64,000 nucleotides of DNA, taken from JABJOR01 sp965603075. Its GTDB lineage: Bacteria; Pseudomonadota; Alphaproteobacteria; Rhodospirillales; Casp-alpha2. The stretch is taken from positions 1-64,000 of the forward strand of contig CBFDBO010000002.1 in assembly GCA_965603075.1 (NCBI GenBank), written 5' to 3'. Of this stretch, positions 51,057 to 60,457 are shown piece by piece. Within the stretch, counting starts at the first letter, position 1. Each line of letters opens with the position of its first letter. The notes beneath the pieces were generated by a model, which was not told the origin of the DNA, searched no databases, and saw only the letters and a list, made by a program, of their open reading frames with translations. The position numbers were made by a program, and so were the translations under genes.

Positions 51057-51437
51057 ATGGTAGACTCAACACTTCAACAATCCACGCAAGATCAAATTGT
51101 CGCCCCCGTTGCGGAATTCTCAGTTTCAGACAGTGCTGCTCGGCGCATAAAAGCTTTGGTCCTTCAAGAAGGTGACCGGGGGCAAATGTTCCGTGTGACC
51201 GTATCCGGTGGCGGATGTTCTGGGTTCCAATACGGATTTGATTTCGATGATACCCGTCAGGAAGACGATAAGGTTTTTGAAAACGATGGGGTGAATGTTT
51301 TGGTTGATGAAGCGTCCCTGCCCTTTTTGGTGGGATCGGTCCTGAACTTTAAGGAAGAACTTATCGGTTCGTTTTTCGCAATTGAAAATCCTAATGCCGC
51401 GTCCACATGTGGGTGCGGAACATCTTTCTCTGTTTAA
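51057..51437 (+). CDS. A-type iron-sulfur carrier (ErpA/IscA family)
   Basis: A 126-residue HesB-fold protein. The three cluster-ligand cysteines are in SGGGCSGFQYGF and the terminal TCGCGTSFSV. Most relatives are 106-115 residues; about 15 extra polar residues precede the domain here. The start is the ATG at 51057. A TTG 9 bases upstream is possible. It transfers Fe-S clusters to apo-proteins, for example IlvD and IspH. The family in this setting resembles ErpA, but ErpA versus IscA cannot be decided. It is followed 12 bp later by xthA. Confidence 0.93.
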   Translation: MVDSTLQQSTQDQIVAPVAEFSVSDSAARRIKALVLQEGDRGQMFRVTVSGGGCSGFQYGFDFDDTRQEDDKVFENDGVNVLVDEASLPFLVGSVLNFKEELIGSFFAIENPNAASTCGCGTSFSV

Positions 51438-51449
51438 GTCCCAGATATC

Positions 51450-52235
51450 ATGACGACTATTGCGACTTGGAATGTAAACTCCATCAAAGCCCGATTGCCG
51501 CGCGCCCTAGAATGGTTGAGCGAAGCCAATCCCGATATTGTCCTACTGCAAGAGCTTAAATGTGTCTCTGAAGCCTTCCCAACCGAAGCGATTGAGGAAC
51601 TGGGCTACAATGTAGAGACGTCGGGTCAAAAGACCTATAACGGCGTGGCCATCCTCTCTAAATTTCCAATTGAAGTTGATCACCGGGAGCTACCGGGTGA
51701 TCCTGAAGATGAACAAGCGCGTTATATCGAAGCTTTCACGGGCGATATTCGCGTGGCCTCTATCTATTTGCCCAATGGTAACCCGACACGGGATGAAGAG
51801 GGAAACGATCATCCCAAATTCCTCTATAAACTTGGCTGGATGGACCGCCTGAAAACTCACATGCAATCATTGCTGGTGGGGGACGAGGCCATTGTGTTTG
51901 GTGGCGATTATAATATCTGTCCTACCGATCTTGATTGTTATGATCCGGTGGCATTTGCCGATGATGCGCTGTGTCGTCCCGAAAGCCGACGTCGTTATCG
52001 TGAATTCCTAAACCTGGGCCTTACAAGTGCAATTGATGCAACTTTGGGGGCTGGGCATTACTCCTACTGGGATTATCAACGTGGGGCGTGGCCAAAGGAT
52101 AATGGCGTGCGCATTGATCATTTGTTGTTGTCTCCTCAGGCCGCCGACCGGCTTGAAGGTGCCGGGATTGATAAAGGTCCCCGTGGCAAAGAAAAAGCTT
52201 CTGACCACACACCCGTGTGGTGTAAGCTCCGATAA
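51450..52235 (+). CDS. xthA: Exodeoxyribonuclease III
   Basis: AP endonuclease and 3'-5' exonuclease for base-excision repair, 261 residues. The EEP fold has TWNVNSIKARLP at the start, LLQELKC (metal Glu), YLPNG, GGDYNICPTDLD and the C-terminal IDHLLLSP, with SDHTPVW (catalytic His). It follows the Fe-S carrier gene by 12 bp, an order that is common in alphaproteobacteria. Confidence 0.95.
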   Translation: MTTIATWNVNSIKARLPRALEWLSEANPDIVLLQELKCVSEAFPTEAIEELGYNVETSGQKTYNGVAILSKFPIEVDHRELPGDPEDEQARYIEAFTGDIRVASIYLPNGNPTRDEEGNDHPKFLYKLGWMDRLKTHMQSLLVGDEAIVFGGDYNICPTDLDCYDPVAFADDALCRPESRRRYREFLNLGLTSAIDATLGAGHYSYWDYQRGAWPKDNGVRIDHLLLSPQAADRLEGAGIDKGPRGKEKASDHTPVWCKLR

Positions 52236-52261
52236 ATTAAAATTATCGGGGGTTTTCCTAT

Positions 52262-53467
52262 ATGTATCCGTTGAATTCAAATGTTGTTGAAACGCAAGAA
52301 CCGCCCATTGCGGAAGCGGTAAGTTGGTTGCGGCCTGATAACTTTAGACCGGATATGGCGTTGATTGATGTCTGTCAGGCCGTTCCGGGGTATCCACCGG
52401 AGCAAGGCTTGCTCGATTCCCTCTCTCTCGCAGCGCGGGACGGCGACAATGCGTTCTATACGGATATAGAGGGCATTCCCCCTTTACGTAAAGCACTGGC
52501 ACAGGATGTATCGAGCTTTTACGGTGCGACGGTAAATCAGGATGATGTTTTGATAACGGCGGGCTGTAATCAGGCTTTCATGTTATCGATCATGACCCTT
52601 TGCAAGGCGGGTGATTCCATTATCGTCCCAACACCTTGGTATTTTAATCATAAAATGACTTTGGACATACTCAATGTCGATACGATCGAGCTGCCTTGCA
52701 AAATAGAAAATGCCATGCTGCCGGACGTTGATGAGGCCGAGGCCTGCATTGGGGATAATACCAAGGCTATTGTTTTAGTTTCTCCCAACAATCCAACCGG
52801 CGCAATATACCCGCCGGCGCTTATTGCGAAATTTTTGATTTTAGCGAAACGCCATAACATCGCTCTTATCATTGATGAGACCTACAGAGATTTCCTGCCC
52901 GCAGATACAAAAAGACCGCATGGGTTATTTGAGGGGGGATTTGATGGGGGATTTGAAAGTGCTGACTGGCGCGACGCTGGGTTTATTCATCTTTATAGTT
53001 TCTCGAAAGTCTTTGCCATGACAGGCTATAGAACGGGTGCCATCATTGCTGATCCCCGGTTTATAGTACAGGTCGCCAAAGTTATGGATTGTATGGCAAT
53101 TTGTGCGCCTTCACTTGGTCAACAAGCAGCCCTGTACGGATTGGAAAATTTGGCGGACTGGCGTATTGAAAAACGCCACTTGATGGATCACCGAATTACG
53201 GCTTTTTCAAATGCAATGGCGGCGACAGAAACCGGCTATAAAATACGGTCTATCGGGGCTTATTTTGCTTATTTAGAGCATCCTTATAAGGACAAGAATT
53301 CAACATCGGTCGCGAAAATGCTGGCAGCAGAGAGAAACTTACTTTGTTTGCCCGGCTCTATGTTTGGTAAGGGACAGGACCAGTTATTGCGGTTTGCTTT
53401 TGCCAATGTTGATGCAGAACGGATTCCGGAAATTGTCGATAGGCTCACTGATAGGCTTACCGGTTAA
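52262..53467 (+). CDS. Class I/II pyridoxal-phosphate aminotransferase
   Basis: A 401-residue aspartate-aminotransferase-fold enzyme. Substrate/PLP regions are TAGCNQAFML (about 100-110), PNNPTGAIYPP (about 180) and the PLP lysine in YSFSKVFAMTGYRTG (about 245). It fits an aspartate or aromatic type; the substrate is not clear. A loop of GLFE-GGFD-GGFE comes from a 12-bp repeat and the C-terminal DRLT-DRLT from another. The start ATG is 26 bp after xthA, so it is probably cotranscribed. Confidence 0.88.
   Translation: MYPLNSNVVETQEPPIAEAVSWLRPDNFRPDMALIDVCQAVPGYPPEQGLLDSLSLAARDGDNAFYTDIEGIPPLRKALAQDVSSFYGATVNQDDVLITAGCNQAFMLSIMTLCKAGDSIIVPTPWYFNHKMTLDILNVDTIELPCKIENAMLPDVDEAEACIGDNTKAIVLVSPNNPTGAIYPPALIAKFLILAKRHNIALIIDETYRDFLPADTKRPHGLFEGGFDGGFESADWRDAGFIHLYSFSKVFAMTGYRTGAIIADPRFIVQVAKVMDCMAICAPSLGQQAALYGLENLADWRIEKRHLMDHRITAFSNAMAATETGYKIRSIGAYFAYLEHPYKDKNSTSVAKMLAAERNLLCLPGSMFGKGQDQLLRFAFANVDAERIPEIVDRLTDRLTG
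52922..52957. repeat. 12-bp repeat inside the aminotransferase
   Basis: Three units at 12-base steps. The second and third differ at one base (GGGGGATTTGAT, GGGGGATTTGAA) and the first is diverged. They encode GLFE-GGFD-GGFE. Confidence 0.85.
53438..53461. repeat. 12-bp duplication at the C-terminus of the aminotransferase
   Basis: GATAGGCTCACT and GATAGGCTTACC lie in tandem, encoding DRLT-DRLT just before the final Gly and stop. Confidence 0.85.
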
Positions 53468-53482
53468 CATATCCACTAAGAC

Positions 53483-54457
53483 CTATGGGCGCGGATGATT
53501 TTCGATCCAATGTTGGGCAATCTCGTTTCGTTTGGCAATCCAAACATTTTCCTGTTCCATGATGTAATCTAAGAACTTAATTAATCCACCAATGCGCCCC
53601 GGTTTGCCAATCAAACGGCAATGCAAACCAATGGTCATCATACCGGGTTGTCCCTCTTCGCCTTCTTCATAGAGCGCATCGAAGGTATTACGCATATAAT
53701 CGAAGAAATCGTCGGATTGATCAAAACCTTGATTTCGGGCGCACCGACTATCATTGGTATCCAAGCTATGGGGGATAATCAGGTGTGGTTTTTTTGTATC
53801 ATTTGACCAGTATGGCAGGTCATCATTATAGGCATCACTGTCATATAAAAATCCCCCCTCCTCTATGACCAATCTGCGGGTATTGATGGAAGGCCGCCCG
53901 GTATACCAACCTAAGGGCCGCTCGCCGGTAATTTCCTTAATGGTTTTCACGCAACGGGCTATATGGTCGCGCTCGACATCTTCGGATACAGTGGCGTAAT
54001 CAATCCAACGCCAGCCATGGCTTTGTACATCGGCTAAACCATCATCGACGGCGTAGGCGATGATTTCTGCCGCTTCTGGGTTTAATTCCAAAGCTCTACC
54101 CACGGCATTGACGGTAAAGGGCAGATCCCTGTCTCCGAATTGACGTAAGACACGCCAGAACCCAACTCTGGAACCATATTCATACAAAGATTCCATATTC
54201 AGGTGACGCTGCGCCTCACGGTAGGGTGCGGGGGGAATATCTGATAATAAGGCCTCTGCGTGATCATCACCTTCTAATAAACTATACTCAGCGCCCTCTT
54301 CATAATTAATGACAAAATTGACGGCGATGTTCGCCTCACCTGGCCACTCTGGATCGGGTCGTTCTGCGCCGTAACCAATAAAATCACGCGCTGGCTGGGA
54401 CGGTTTATTCACTTCAGTATTCCTTTTAACATTACTTTTTGTCATCACATAGATCAT
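53483..54457 (-). CDS. puuE: Polysaccharide deacetylase family protein, allantoinase PuuE-like
   Basis: A 324-residue NodB-fold hydrolase. RDFIGYGAERPDPEWPGEA and AVNFVINYEEGAEYSLL at the start are close to the PuuE allantoinase group. SHGWRWIDY (about 145-155) and WYTGRPSINTRRLV follow. The canonical metal triad of chitin deacetylases is altered, as in PuuE. It would open the allantoin ring for purine nitrogen recovery. No other purine catabolism genes lie nearby, so the substrate is a family inference. ATG at 54445 is an alternative start 12 bases downstream. Confidence 0.85.
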   Translation of the reverse strand: MIYVMTKSNVKRNTEVNKPSQPARDFIGYGAERPDPEWPGEANIAVNFVINYEEGAEYSLLEGDDHAEALLSDIPPAPYREAQRHLNMESLYEYGSRVGFWRVLRQFGDRDLPFTVNAVGRALELNPEAAEIIAYAVDDGLADVQSHGWRWIDYATVSEDVERDHIARCVKTIKEITGERPLGWYTGRPSINTRRLVIEEGGFLYDSDAYNDDLPYWSNDTKKPHLIIPHSLDTNDSRCARNQGFDQSDDFFDYMRNTFDALYEEGEEGQPGMMTIGLHCRLIGKPGRIGGLIKFLDYIMEQENVWIAKRNEIAQHWIENHPRP

Positions 54458-54576
54458 GATATTTAACGTCAGTATTCATGGTCCGTCAATATAGTGATGA
54501 CAAAAGGATCAAAAGAACACAAAGTCTTCACGAAATATTGAATTATATTTGTCTGTTACTTTGATATGATGATGGA

Positions 54577-55323
54577 ATGAAACATTTTCTACGATTTTTA
54601 CGATTAATTTTGATTTTGATAAACGTTGTTCCCGGTATGGTGATGGCACAAAATAACGATGCCCCACTTTCCTTGGTCGAGCTTTATACATCACAAGGAT
54701 GCTCCTCTTGTCCGCCAGCGGATATTTTCTTAGGTGATCTGGCAAAACGCCAAGATGTTCTAGCGCTCTCTTTCCATGTGGATTATTGGAATTATATCGG
54801 TTGGAATGATCCCTTTAGTGACCCAGCTTTCACAGAACGTCAGCGTCACTATGCCCGCCAACTAGGCTTACGATATGTCTATACGCCACAGATGGTTGTT
54901 CAGGGAAGCTTTGAAACCACAGGGCATAAACGACGAGAAGTCTCAAACTTTATTGATCAGGCAAAAACATTGTCGAGGATCGGTATAAATCTCAAAGCAG
55001 TTTCCGATAATGCTTTAACGATTGAGATTGGGGGATGGGAAGATGCTGGGATGCCTACTCCAGATCAAACTTATGAGGTTTGGGCAGCTGTATATGATAA
55101 ATATCATGAAACGGTAATTAAGCGCGGTGAGAATTCTGGCCGTAACATGGAGAATTTTAATGTGGTCCGAACGTTAACAAAAATTGGCGAATGGACGGGT
55201 ATCGCAGAGATCTATTCTGTCAATTTAGACGCCCTGAGCACTTTGGGGGGTGATGGATGTGCCATTTTCGTTCAATCTAAAAATTCGGGCAAGGTTTTGG
55301 GTGTGGCAAATATCAATTTGTAA
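54577..55323 (+). CDS. Secreted DUF1223 (thioredoxin-like) protein
   Basis: A 248-residue exported protein with a signal peptide (residues 1-25, cleavage near VMA-Q). The DUF1223 domain starts SLVELYTSQGCSSCPPAD, giving a CxxC pair (about residues 41-44), and SFHVDYWNYIGWNDPF follows. It is a predicted thiol protein of the periplasm; its redox partner is unknown. It is divergent from puuE and convergent with the isocitrate lyase-family gene. Confidence 0.88.
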   Translation: MKHFLRFLRLILILINVVPGMVMAQNNDAPLSLVELYTSQGCSSCPPADIFLGDLAKRQDVLALSFHVDYWNYIGWNDPFSDPAFTERQRHYARQLGLRYVYTPQMVVQGSFETTGHKRREVSNFIDQAKTLSRIGINLKAVSDNALTIEIGGWEDAGMPTPDQTYEVWAAVYDKYHETVIKRGENSGRNMENFNVVRTLTKIGEWTGIAEIYSVNLDALSTLGGDGCAIFVQSKNSGKVLGVANINL

Positions 55324-55330
55324 AAAACCG

Positions 55331-56140
55331 CTATTCTTGATGCTTCGCAAATATTGAGTCCAACTGGTTAAAACCAGCTGCATTATTCGCAAAGCTGAAT
55401 GTACCCTCCTTCAAGATTTCTTGGGCCGCTGACATAAGCGAACCAAAGGCCAATCTTGAAAATGCCGAGCCAACACTAATTCGTTTTACCCCCGCGTTGG
55501 ATAATTCGGAAACCCCGTATGTTGCCCCGGGCATACCCATGACGACGTTGACGGGTTTTGATACGGACGCACAGACGGTGCGTATGTCGGCTAGTGTTTG
55601 TAATCCAGGCGCGTAGAGCACATCAGCCCCCGCCGTCTCAAATGCTTGCAACCGTTTAATTGTATCGTCCAAATCCAACCGACCGTGAAGAAAATTTTCG
55701 CACCTTGCGGTGAGAACAAAATCATTGGGTAAAGCGCGTGCCGCCTCTACGGCTGCTTGAATGCGTTCTACCGTATGCTCAAACTCATATATGGGATTAT
55801 CTGCATTACCAGAGTAATCCTCGATGGAGCCTCCCGCCAGACCGGCTTCAGCCGCAAGGGTTATCGTCTCAAAAACGGTTTCCGCGTCATCTCCAAAACC
55901 AGCTTCCAGATCTGCCGTCACGGGTAAGGCCGTGGCATCAACCAATTCTTGGCAATGATCCAGAACTTGATCTCTGCTTAGGATACCTTCTGGCACGCCC
56001 AGCGAGAATGCCAGTCCGGCACTTGTGGTTGCAAGAGCCTCAAATCCCAGCGACGCAAGGACACGCGCGGTACCCACATCCCAAGGATTGGGAATGACGA
56101 AGGCTTCCTGTCGTTCGTGGAGGGATCTGAACGATGCCAT
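55331..56140 (-). CDS. Isocitrate lyase/PEP mutase superfamily protein
   Basis: A 269-residue TIM-barrel protein of the ICL/PEPM superfamily. TTSAGLAFSLGVPEG (about 35-50), the metal-binding TADLEAGFGDD (about 80-90) and GGSIEDYSG (about 105) are present. It lacks the KKCGH motif of true isocitrate and methylisocitrate lyases, so the reaction is probably a C-C or P-C lyase of another kind. A few such proteins act on oxaloacetate or carboxyphosphonates. It is 17 bp upstream of ilvD on the other side of the same strand, so it may be the gene downstream of ilvD in an operon. Confidence 0.85.
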   Translation of the reverse strand: MASFRSLHERQEAFVIPNPWDVGTARVLASLGFEALATTSAGLAFSLGVPEGILSRDQVLDHCQELVDATALPVTADLEAGFGDDAETVFETITLAAEAGLAGGSIEDYSGNADNPIYEFEHTVERIQAAVEAARALPNDFVLTARCENFLHGRLDLDDTIKRLQAFETAGADVLYAPGLQTLADIRTVCASVSKPVNVVMGMPGATYGVSELSNAGVKRISVGSAFSRLAFGSLMSAAQEILKEGTFSFANNAAGFNQLDSIFAKHQE

Positions 56141-56157
56141 AGACTGTGTTATCCTTA

Positions 56158-58017
56158 TTATCCTTTGCGTTGAACTTGAGTGACGTCCCGAACCGCCCCT
56201 TTCGATGCGGAAGTGGTTAAAGCAGCGTAGGCTTGCAGGGCGGAACTTACTTTACGAGGTCGAGATTTCGTCGGGCTCCATGCCTCAGCACCTTTCGCCT
56301 CCATTGCAGAACGGCGGATCGCAAATTCATCCTCGCTTAAATCAACAGAGATTGAACGGTTTGGAATATCGATCTTAATGATATCACCATCTTCGATTAA
56401 TCCGATCGCGCCCCCTTCGGCGGCTTCGGGGCTGGCATGACCAATACAAAGACCGGACGTGCCACCAGAGAAGCGACCATCGGTGAGCAATGCACAGGAT
56501 TTACCCAATCCCATGGATTTAAGGTAACTGGTCGGATAAAGCATTTCTTGCATACCCGGACCGCCCTTTGGTCCTTCGTAACGGATGATAACCACTTGAC
56601 CGGGTTTTACCTCTTTGGCAATAATACGCGCGACGGCTTCGTCCTGACTTTCCATGATGATGGCTTCACCCGTGAACGTTAGGTTATCGGCGTCCACCCC
56701 AGCGGTTTTTACAACACAGCCATCAAGGGCGATGTTGCCATATAACACAGCCAGCCCGCCTTCTTTGCTATACGGATGCTCGACGTTTCTGATGCAACCG
56801 CCTTCACGGTCCAAATCAAGTTCAACGTAACTTCTAGATTGGCTGAAGGCTTGCTGGGTGGGTACATTGCCCGGTGCGGCGAGATAGAAGTTACGGGTTT
56901 TCTCATTGTCGTTTGTAACAATATCCCAAGTATCAATGGTCTCACCGATGTTGGCTGATTTAATGGTTGAGACATCACGGTGAATGAGACCGCCTCGGTC
57001 CAGTTCCGCCATGATACCCATGATACCCCCGGCCCGGTGGAAATCTTCCATGTGGTAAAGGCTGGATGAAGGAGACAATTTACTTAAATGAGGTACCTTA
57101 CGAGACAAACGATCCATGTCCGCCATGGTAAAATCTAATTCCGCTTCCTGTGCCATGGCAAGCAAGTGAAGAACCGTATTGGTTGACCCGCCCATGGCGA
57201 TATCAACAGCCATGGCATTCTCAAAGCCTTTGAATGAAGCAATTGAGCGCGGCAGAACACTATCGTCTTCATCTTCATAGTATCGTTTGCAAAGTTCAAC
57301 AGCCGTTCGCCCCGCTTCAAGAAACAATTCTTTCCGTGAGGCATGCGTTGCGAGGATGGAACCATTTCCCGGAAGAGCAAGGCCCAAGGCCTCGGCAAGA
57401 CAATTCATGGAATTTGCTGTGAACATACCGGAGCACGAGCCGCATGTCGGGCACGCTGAACGTTCGAATTTCAGGGCGTCTTCATCGGAGGTTTCTGGTT
57501 TTACGGCTTCAACCATAGCATCGATCAAGTCGGCTTTGCGCTCAATGCCATTAATGACCACTTTGCCAGCTTCCATAGGACCACCAGAGACAAACACAGC
57601 CGGAATATTAAGCCGCAGAGCCGCCATCAACATTCCCGGTGTGATCTTGTCGCAATTGGAAATACAGATCAGGGCGTCTGCGCAATGGGCATTGGCCATG
57701 TATTCGACACTATCAGCAATGAGCTCACGGCTCGGTAAGCTATAAAGCATGCCATCGTGGCCCATGGCGATACCATCATCCACAGCAATTGTATTAAATT
57801 CTTTGGCGACACCGCCTGCCGCTTCAACTTCACGTGCCACCATTTGCCCCAAGTCTTTTAGGTGCACATGACCGGGGACAAATTGAGTAAAGGAATTGGA
57901 TATGGCGATAATAGGCTTGCCAAAATCATCATCTTTCATGCCTGTTGCGCGCCAAAGACCGCGGGCGCCGGCCATATTGCGACCATGGGTGGAAGTGCGT
58001 GAACGATAATGCGGCAT
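56158..58017 (-). CDS. ilvD: Dihydroxy-acid dehydratase
   Basis: The third step of branched-chain amino acid synthesis, an Fe-S dehydratase of 619 residues. Cluster cysteines are in CISNCDKITPGM (about 120) and CPTCGSCSGMFTANSMN (about 195). Other marks include MGGSTNTVLHLLA and GRFSGGTSGLCIGHASPEA. The start RSRTSTHGRNMAGARGL is the standard N-terminus. The length fits the E. coli type (616). Its promoter region contains 12-bp repeats at 58101. Confidence 0.97.
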   Translation of the reverse strand: MPHYRSRTSTHGRNMAGARGLWRATGMKDDDFGKPIIAISNSFTQFVPGHVHLKDLGQMVAREVEAAGGVAKEFNTIAVDDGIAMGHDGMLYSLPSRELIADSVEYMANAHCADALICISNCDKITPGMLMAALRLNIPAVFVSGGPMEAGKVVINGIERKADLIDAMVEAVKPETSDEDALKFERSACPTCGSCSGMFTANSMNCLAEALGLALPGNGSILATHASRKELFLEAGRTAVELCKRYYEDEDDSVLPRSIASFKGFENAMAVDIAMGGSTNTVLHLLAMAQEAELDFTMADMDRLSRKVPHLSKLSPSSSLYHMEDFHRAGGIMGIMAELDRGGLIHRDVSTIKSANIGETIDTWDIVTNDNEKTRNFYLAAPGNVPTQQAFSQSRSYVELDLDREGGCIRNVEHPYSKEGGLAVLYGNIALDGCVVKTAGVDADNLTFTGEAIIMESQDEAVARIIAKEVKPGQVVIIRYEGPKGGPGMQEMLYPTSYLKSMGLGKSCALLTDGRFSGGTSGLCIGHASPEAAEGGAIGLIEDGDIIKIDIPNRSISVDLSEDEFAIRRSAMEAKGAEAWSPTKSRPRKVSSALQAYAALTTSASKGAVRDVTQVQRKG

Positions 58018-58100
58018 AATGGGCCTCTTGATTTGTGTTGTTGATGATGAGAACTATATGGGGGCAAACATAATGATTTAGAATGCTTCTGCCCAGTGAA

Positions 58101-58124
58101 TTTTACCGTTAATTTTACCGTTAA
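58101..58124. repeat. 12-bp tandem repeat between ilvD and the ureohydrolase gene
   Basis: TTTTACCGTTAA occurs twice without a gap. It sits in the divergent promoter region, and a decayed third copy may follow. Confidence 0.85.
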
Positions 58125-58189
58125 ATTTAACAGTTCAATAATAAACTAAACTCGGGTAAACCTATAGCATCATTTTAAAGGATTACGTT

Positions 58190-59185
58190 ATGACCGAAAA
58201 GAAAGATATTGCCTCATTTTATAAAACATCGAATATTTTCGGGGAAAGCTATAACCCTATGCAAACGGCTCGGTTTAGTGACATTCCAAGCTTCATGCGC
58301 GCCCCTGTTGAGCGCGATTTAGCGGAAGTTGATATCGGTATCATTGGCATTCCCTTTGATGGCGGATTGACATGCCGGACAGGTGCCCGAATGGGCCCCC
58401 GTGAAGTGCGTAACGAATCGTCTATGATGCGGGCTATTAACGTAAGCACGGGTGTGCGTCCGTTTGAACTTGCCCGGGTTGCCGATATTGGTGATGTGCA
58501 CTTTGCTAATATGTTTAATCTGGACGAAGCCATCAAAGATATCGAGCGCTATTATGACGCGATTCTGGCTGCAAAGGTTTTGCCGCTGGGCATTGGTGGC
58601 GATCATTCGGTAACCTACCCAATCTTAAAAGCACTCGCCAAGCATCATGGTAAACCACTGTCACTCATTCATATCGATGCCCACACCGATACTTGGCCTG
58701 CCTATCAGGGATCAAAATTCCACCATGGCGCCCCTTTCCGTTTGGCGACTGAAGAAGGTTTGATCGATCCGAGCAAGACAATCCAGATCGGTATTAGAGG
58801 CGGACAAAACTTTGCCGATGGCCTCAATTATTCCAGCGATAAAGGCATGCGTGTCATCACCATTGAAGATTTTGAAGATATGGGATGGCGCGCTGTTGCC
58901 GAAGAAGCCCAAAAGGTTGTTGGTGATAGCCTGACCTATCTGACCTTCGATGTGGATGGTCTCGATCCCGCCTACACACCGGGAACAGGGACACCCGAAG
59001 CAGGTGGTATTACCATGCGGGAAGCCCAACGGTTACTTCGTGAATTGCGCGGAGTAAACTTTGCGGGGGGTGATGTGGTGGAGGTCTCCCCTCCCCTCGA
59101 CCCCTCTGGCATGACAGCCATGAACGGGGCCACCATCGCCTTTGAAATGTTATGTTTAATTGCTGAGCAAATTTCAAAGGATTAA
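58190..59185 (+). CDS. Agmatinase/ureohydrolase family enzyme
   Basis: A 331-residue manganese ureohydrolase. All metal motifs are seen: GGDHSVTYP (about residue 141), HIDAHTDTWP (about 165) and TFDVDGLDPAYTPGTGTPE (about 248). The family includes agmatinase, guanidinobutyrase and guanidinopropionase. Active-site specificity residues were not resolved, so the substrate is open. ATG 58190 fits the N-terminus, though the ribosome site AAAGGA is about 10 bases upstream. It ends with a 4-bp overlap with the convergent MFS gene. Confidence 0.88.
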   Translation: MTEKKDIASFYKTSNIFGESYNPMQTARFSDIPSFMRAPVERDLAEVDIGIIGIPFDGGLTCRTGARMGPREVRNESSMMRAINVSTGVRPFELARVADIGDVHFANMFNLDEAIKDIERYYDAILAAKVLPLGIGGDHSVTYPILKALAKHHGKPLSLIHIDAHTDTWPAYQGSKFHHGAPFRLATEEGLIDPSKTIQIGIRGGQNFADGLNYSSDKGMRVITIEDFEDMGWRAVAEEAQKVVGDSLTYLTFDVDGLDPAYTPGTGTPEAGGITMREAQRLLRELRGVNFAGGDVVEVSPPLDPSGMTAMNGATIAFEMLCLIAEQISKD

Positions 59186-60312
59186 TCGGTTTTTGATTGA
59201 AATCGTTTCAGGATCAATAAAAACATTGCTGCACCGACGATAAATATTCCCCAATAGAGGAAATAAGACGATGTGCTCTCTAGCTTTATAAGGGTCGGAG
59301 AAAAAGCCATGCAGATAGCGGATATGCTCATCATGACCTCCATATATATCCGGGTGCGGCCCACGTTTTCAGAATCGCACTGTTCGATAACGCGACCTGC
59401 GATGATAATGCGACAAAGCCAAACAAATAACCCCATGAAGAAGTGGGTTGCTGCCAAACTGATAAACGCTGTGCAATAGGACAAGATAATTGTGGCGGCA
59501 CCAGCCATGATTGCGAGGTAGTATTCGCCGTATTGATCTCTGAATTCTTTAATCTTGTTGCTCAATATGGCCGCAGCAAGCATACCACCAAGCGCCCAAG
59601 CGGCATCCACCATACCAAAAATATCACTTCCCATGCTTAAATCATCACGGATAAATGAGGATAATACAGCGTTGGTAAGTTGGCCCACGGGCAAAGCGGT
59701 TGCCGATAGGAAAGCGAGCATTCGAATTGATTTGTTATGTTTAAATATTTCCAGCCCGATGACAAAATCTGACCAATACCCTTTAAAGCCTTTGGCATTT
59801 GTCTTTACCATGCCGTCACTTAAAAATACGGCGATAAATAAAAGCACAAGGGAGGATAAGGCGGTTATGGTGAAGGCATGACCGGTGGATAATTCGTTGA
59901 TTATAAACCCAACACCCGCCATACCGGCAGCGGTTGCTAGTAAATGGGTTGTGTTTGCGCGGGCAACGGTTGAGAGCACGTTTTCGTCACCAACAGAAGA
60001 GCGTATGATGCCATCAAATGAACCCCGGTACATCATGCGAGCACACGTGATGACGATGGCGGCTATAAACATCCAGTATACGGAAAAGTTGTGATCGAAT
60101 AGAAACAGCATGCCACCAATCACAAACATGGAAATGGCGATAACTAATTGCCCAACGGCGGCAACATCATTACTAATGGCAAGAGTTGTCCAACCGATAC
60201 AACCCAAATAAGCCCCTCGAGCTAGACCAGAGAAGACTTCCATCAAATACAGCAGCTTAATATCTTTATGGCCGTTTTGTTCTATGTGGGTCGTGTGTGC
60301 CATGTGTGCCAT
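59182..60312 (-). CDS. MFS-like membrane protein
   Basis: A 376-residue inner-membrane protein with about 10-12 hydrophobic helices. The N-terminus MAHMAHTTH is a 9-bp DNA repeat product. The first helix region (LMEVFSGLARGAYLGCIGW) and the DNA-like pattern suggest the MFS fold. No substrate motif is known to me. It is convergent with the ureohydrolase gene and might carry a related compound. That is only an inference from the neighbour. Confidence 0.7.
   Translation of the reverse strand: MAHMAHTTHIEQNGHKDIKLLYLMEVFSGLARGAYLGCIGWTTLAISNDVAAVGQLVIAISMFVIGGMLFLFDHNFSVYWMFIAAIVITCARMMYRGSFDGIIRSSVGDENVLSTVARANTTHLLATAAGMAGVGFIINELSTGHAFTITALSSLVLLFIAVFLSDGMVKTNAKGFKGYWSDFVIGLEIFKHNKSIRMLAFLSATALPVGQLTNAVLSSFIRDDLSMGSDIFGMVDAAWALGGMLAAAILSNKIKEFRDQYGEYYLAIMAGAATIILSYCTAFISLAATHFFMGLFVWLCRIIIAGRVIEQCDSENVGRTRIYMEVMMSISAICMAFSPTLIKLESTSSYFLYWGIFIVGAAMFLLILKRFQSKTD
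60286..60312. repeat. 9-bp tandem repeat at the start of the MFS-like gene
   Basis: Read on the minus strand, ATGGCACAC occurs twice followed by a diverged ACGACCCAC, encoding MAH-MAH-TTH. The duplication has copied the start codon, so either ATG could be used. Confidence 0.85.
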
Positions 60313-60457
60313 TGAGCATTAGCCTATACAACTTTTAGTGAAAATTTTTCAATCTTCTTCTAGGGCTTGTCCCTCCCATTAGCAATTACAAAAGGAATTT
60401 ATCAATTGGCTTCGAACTATGGTTCACAAGTCCGGTAAATTGATTTAGCATACCTAA

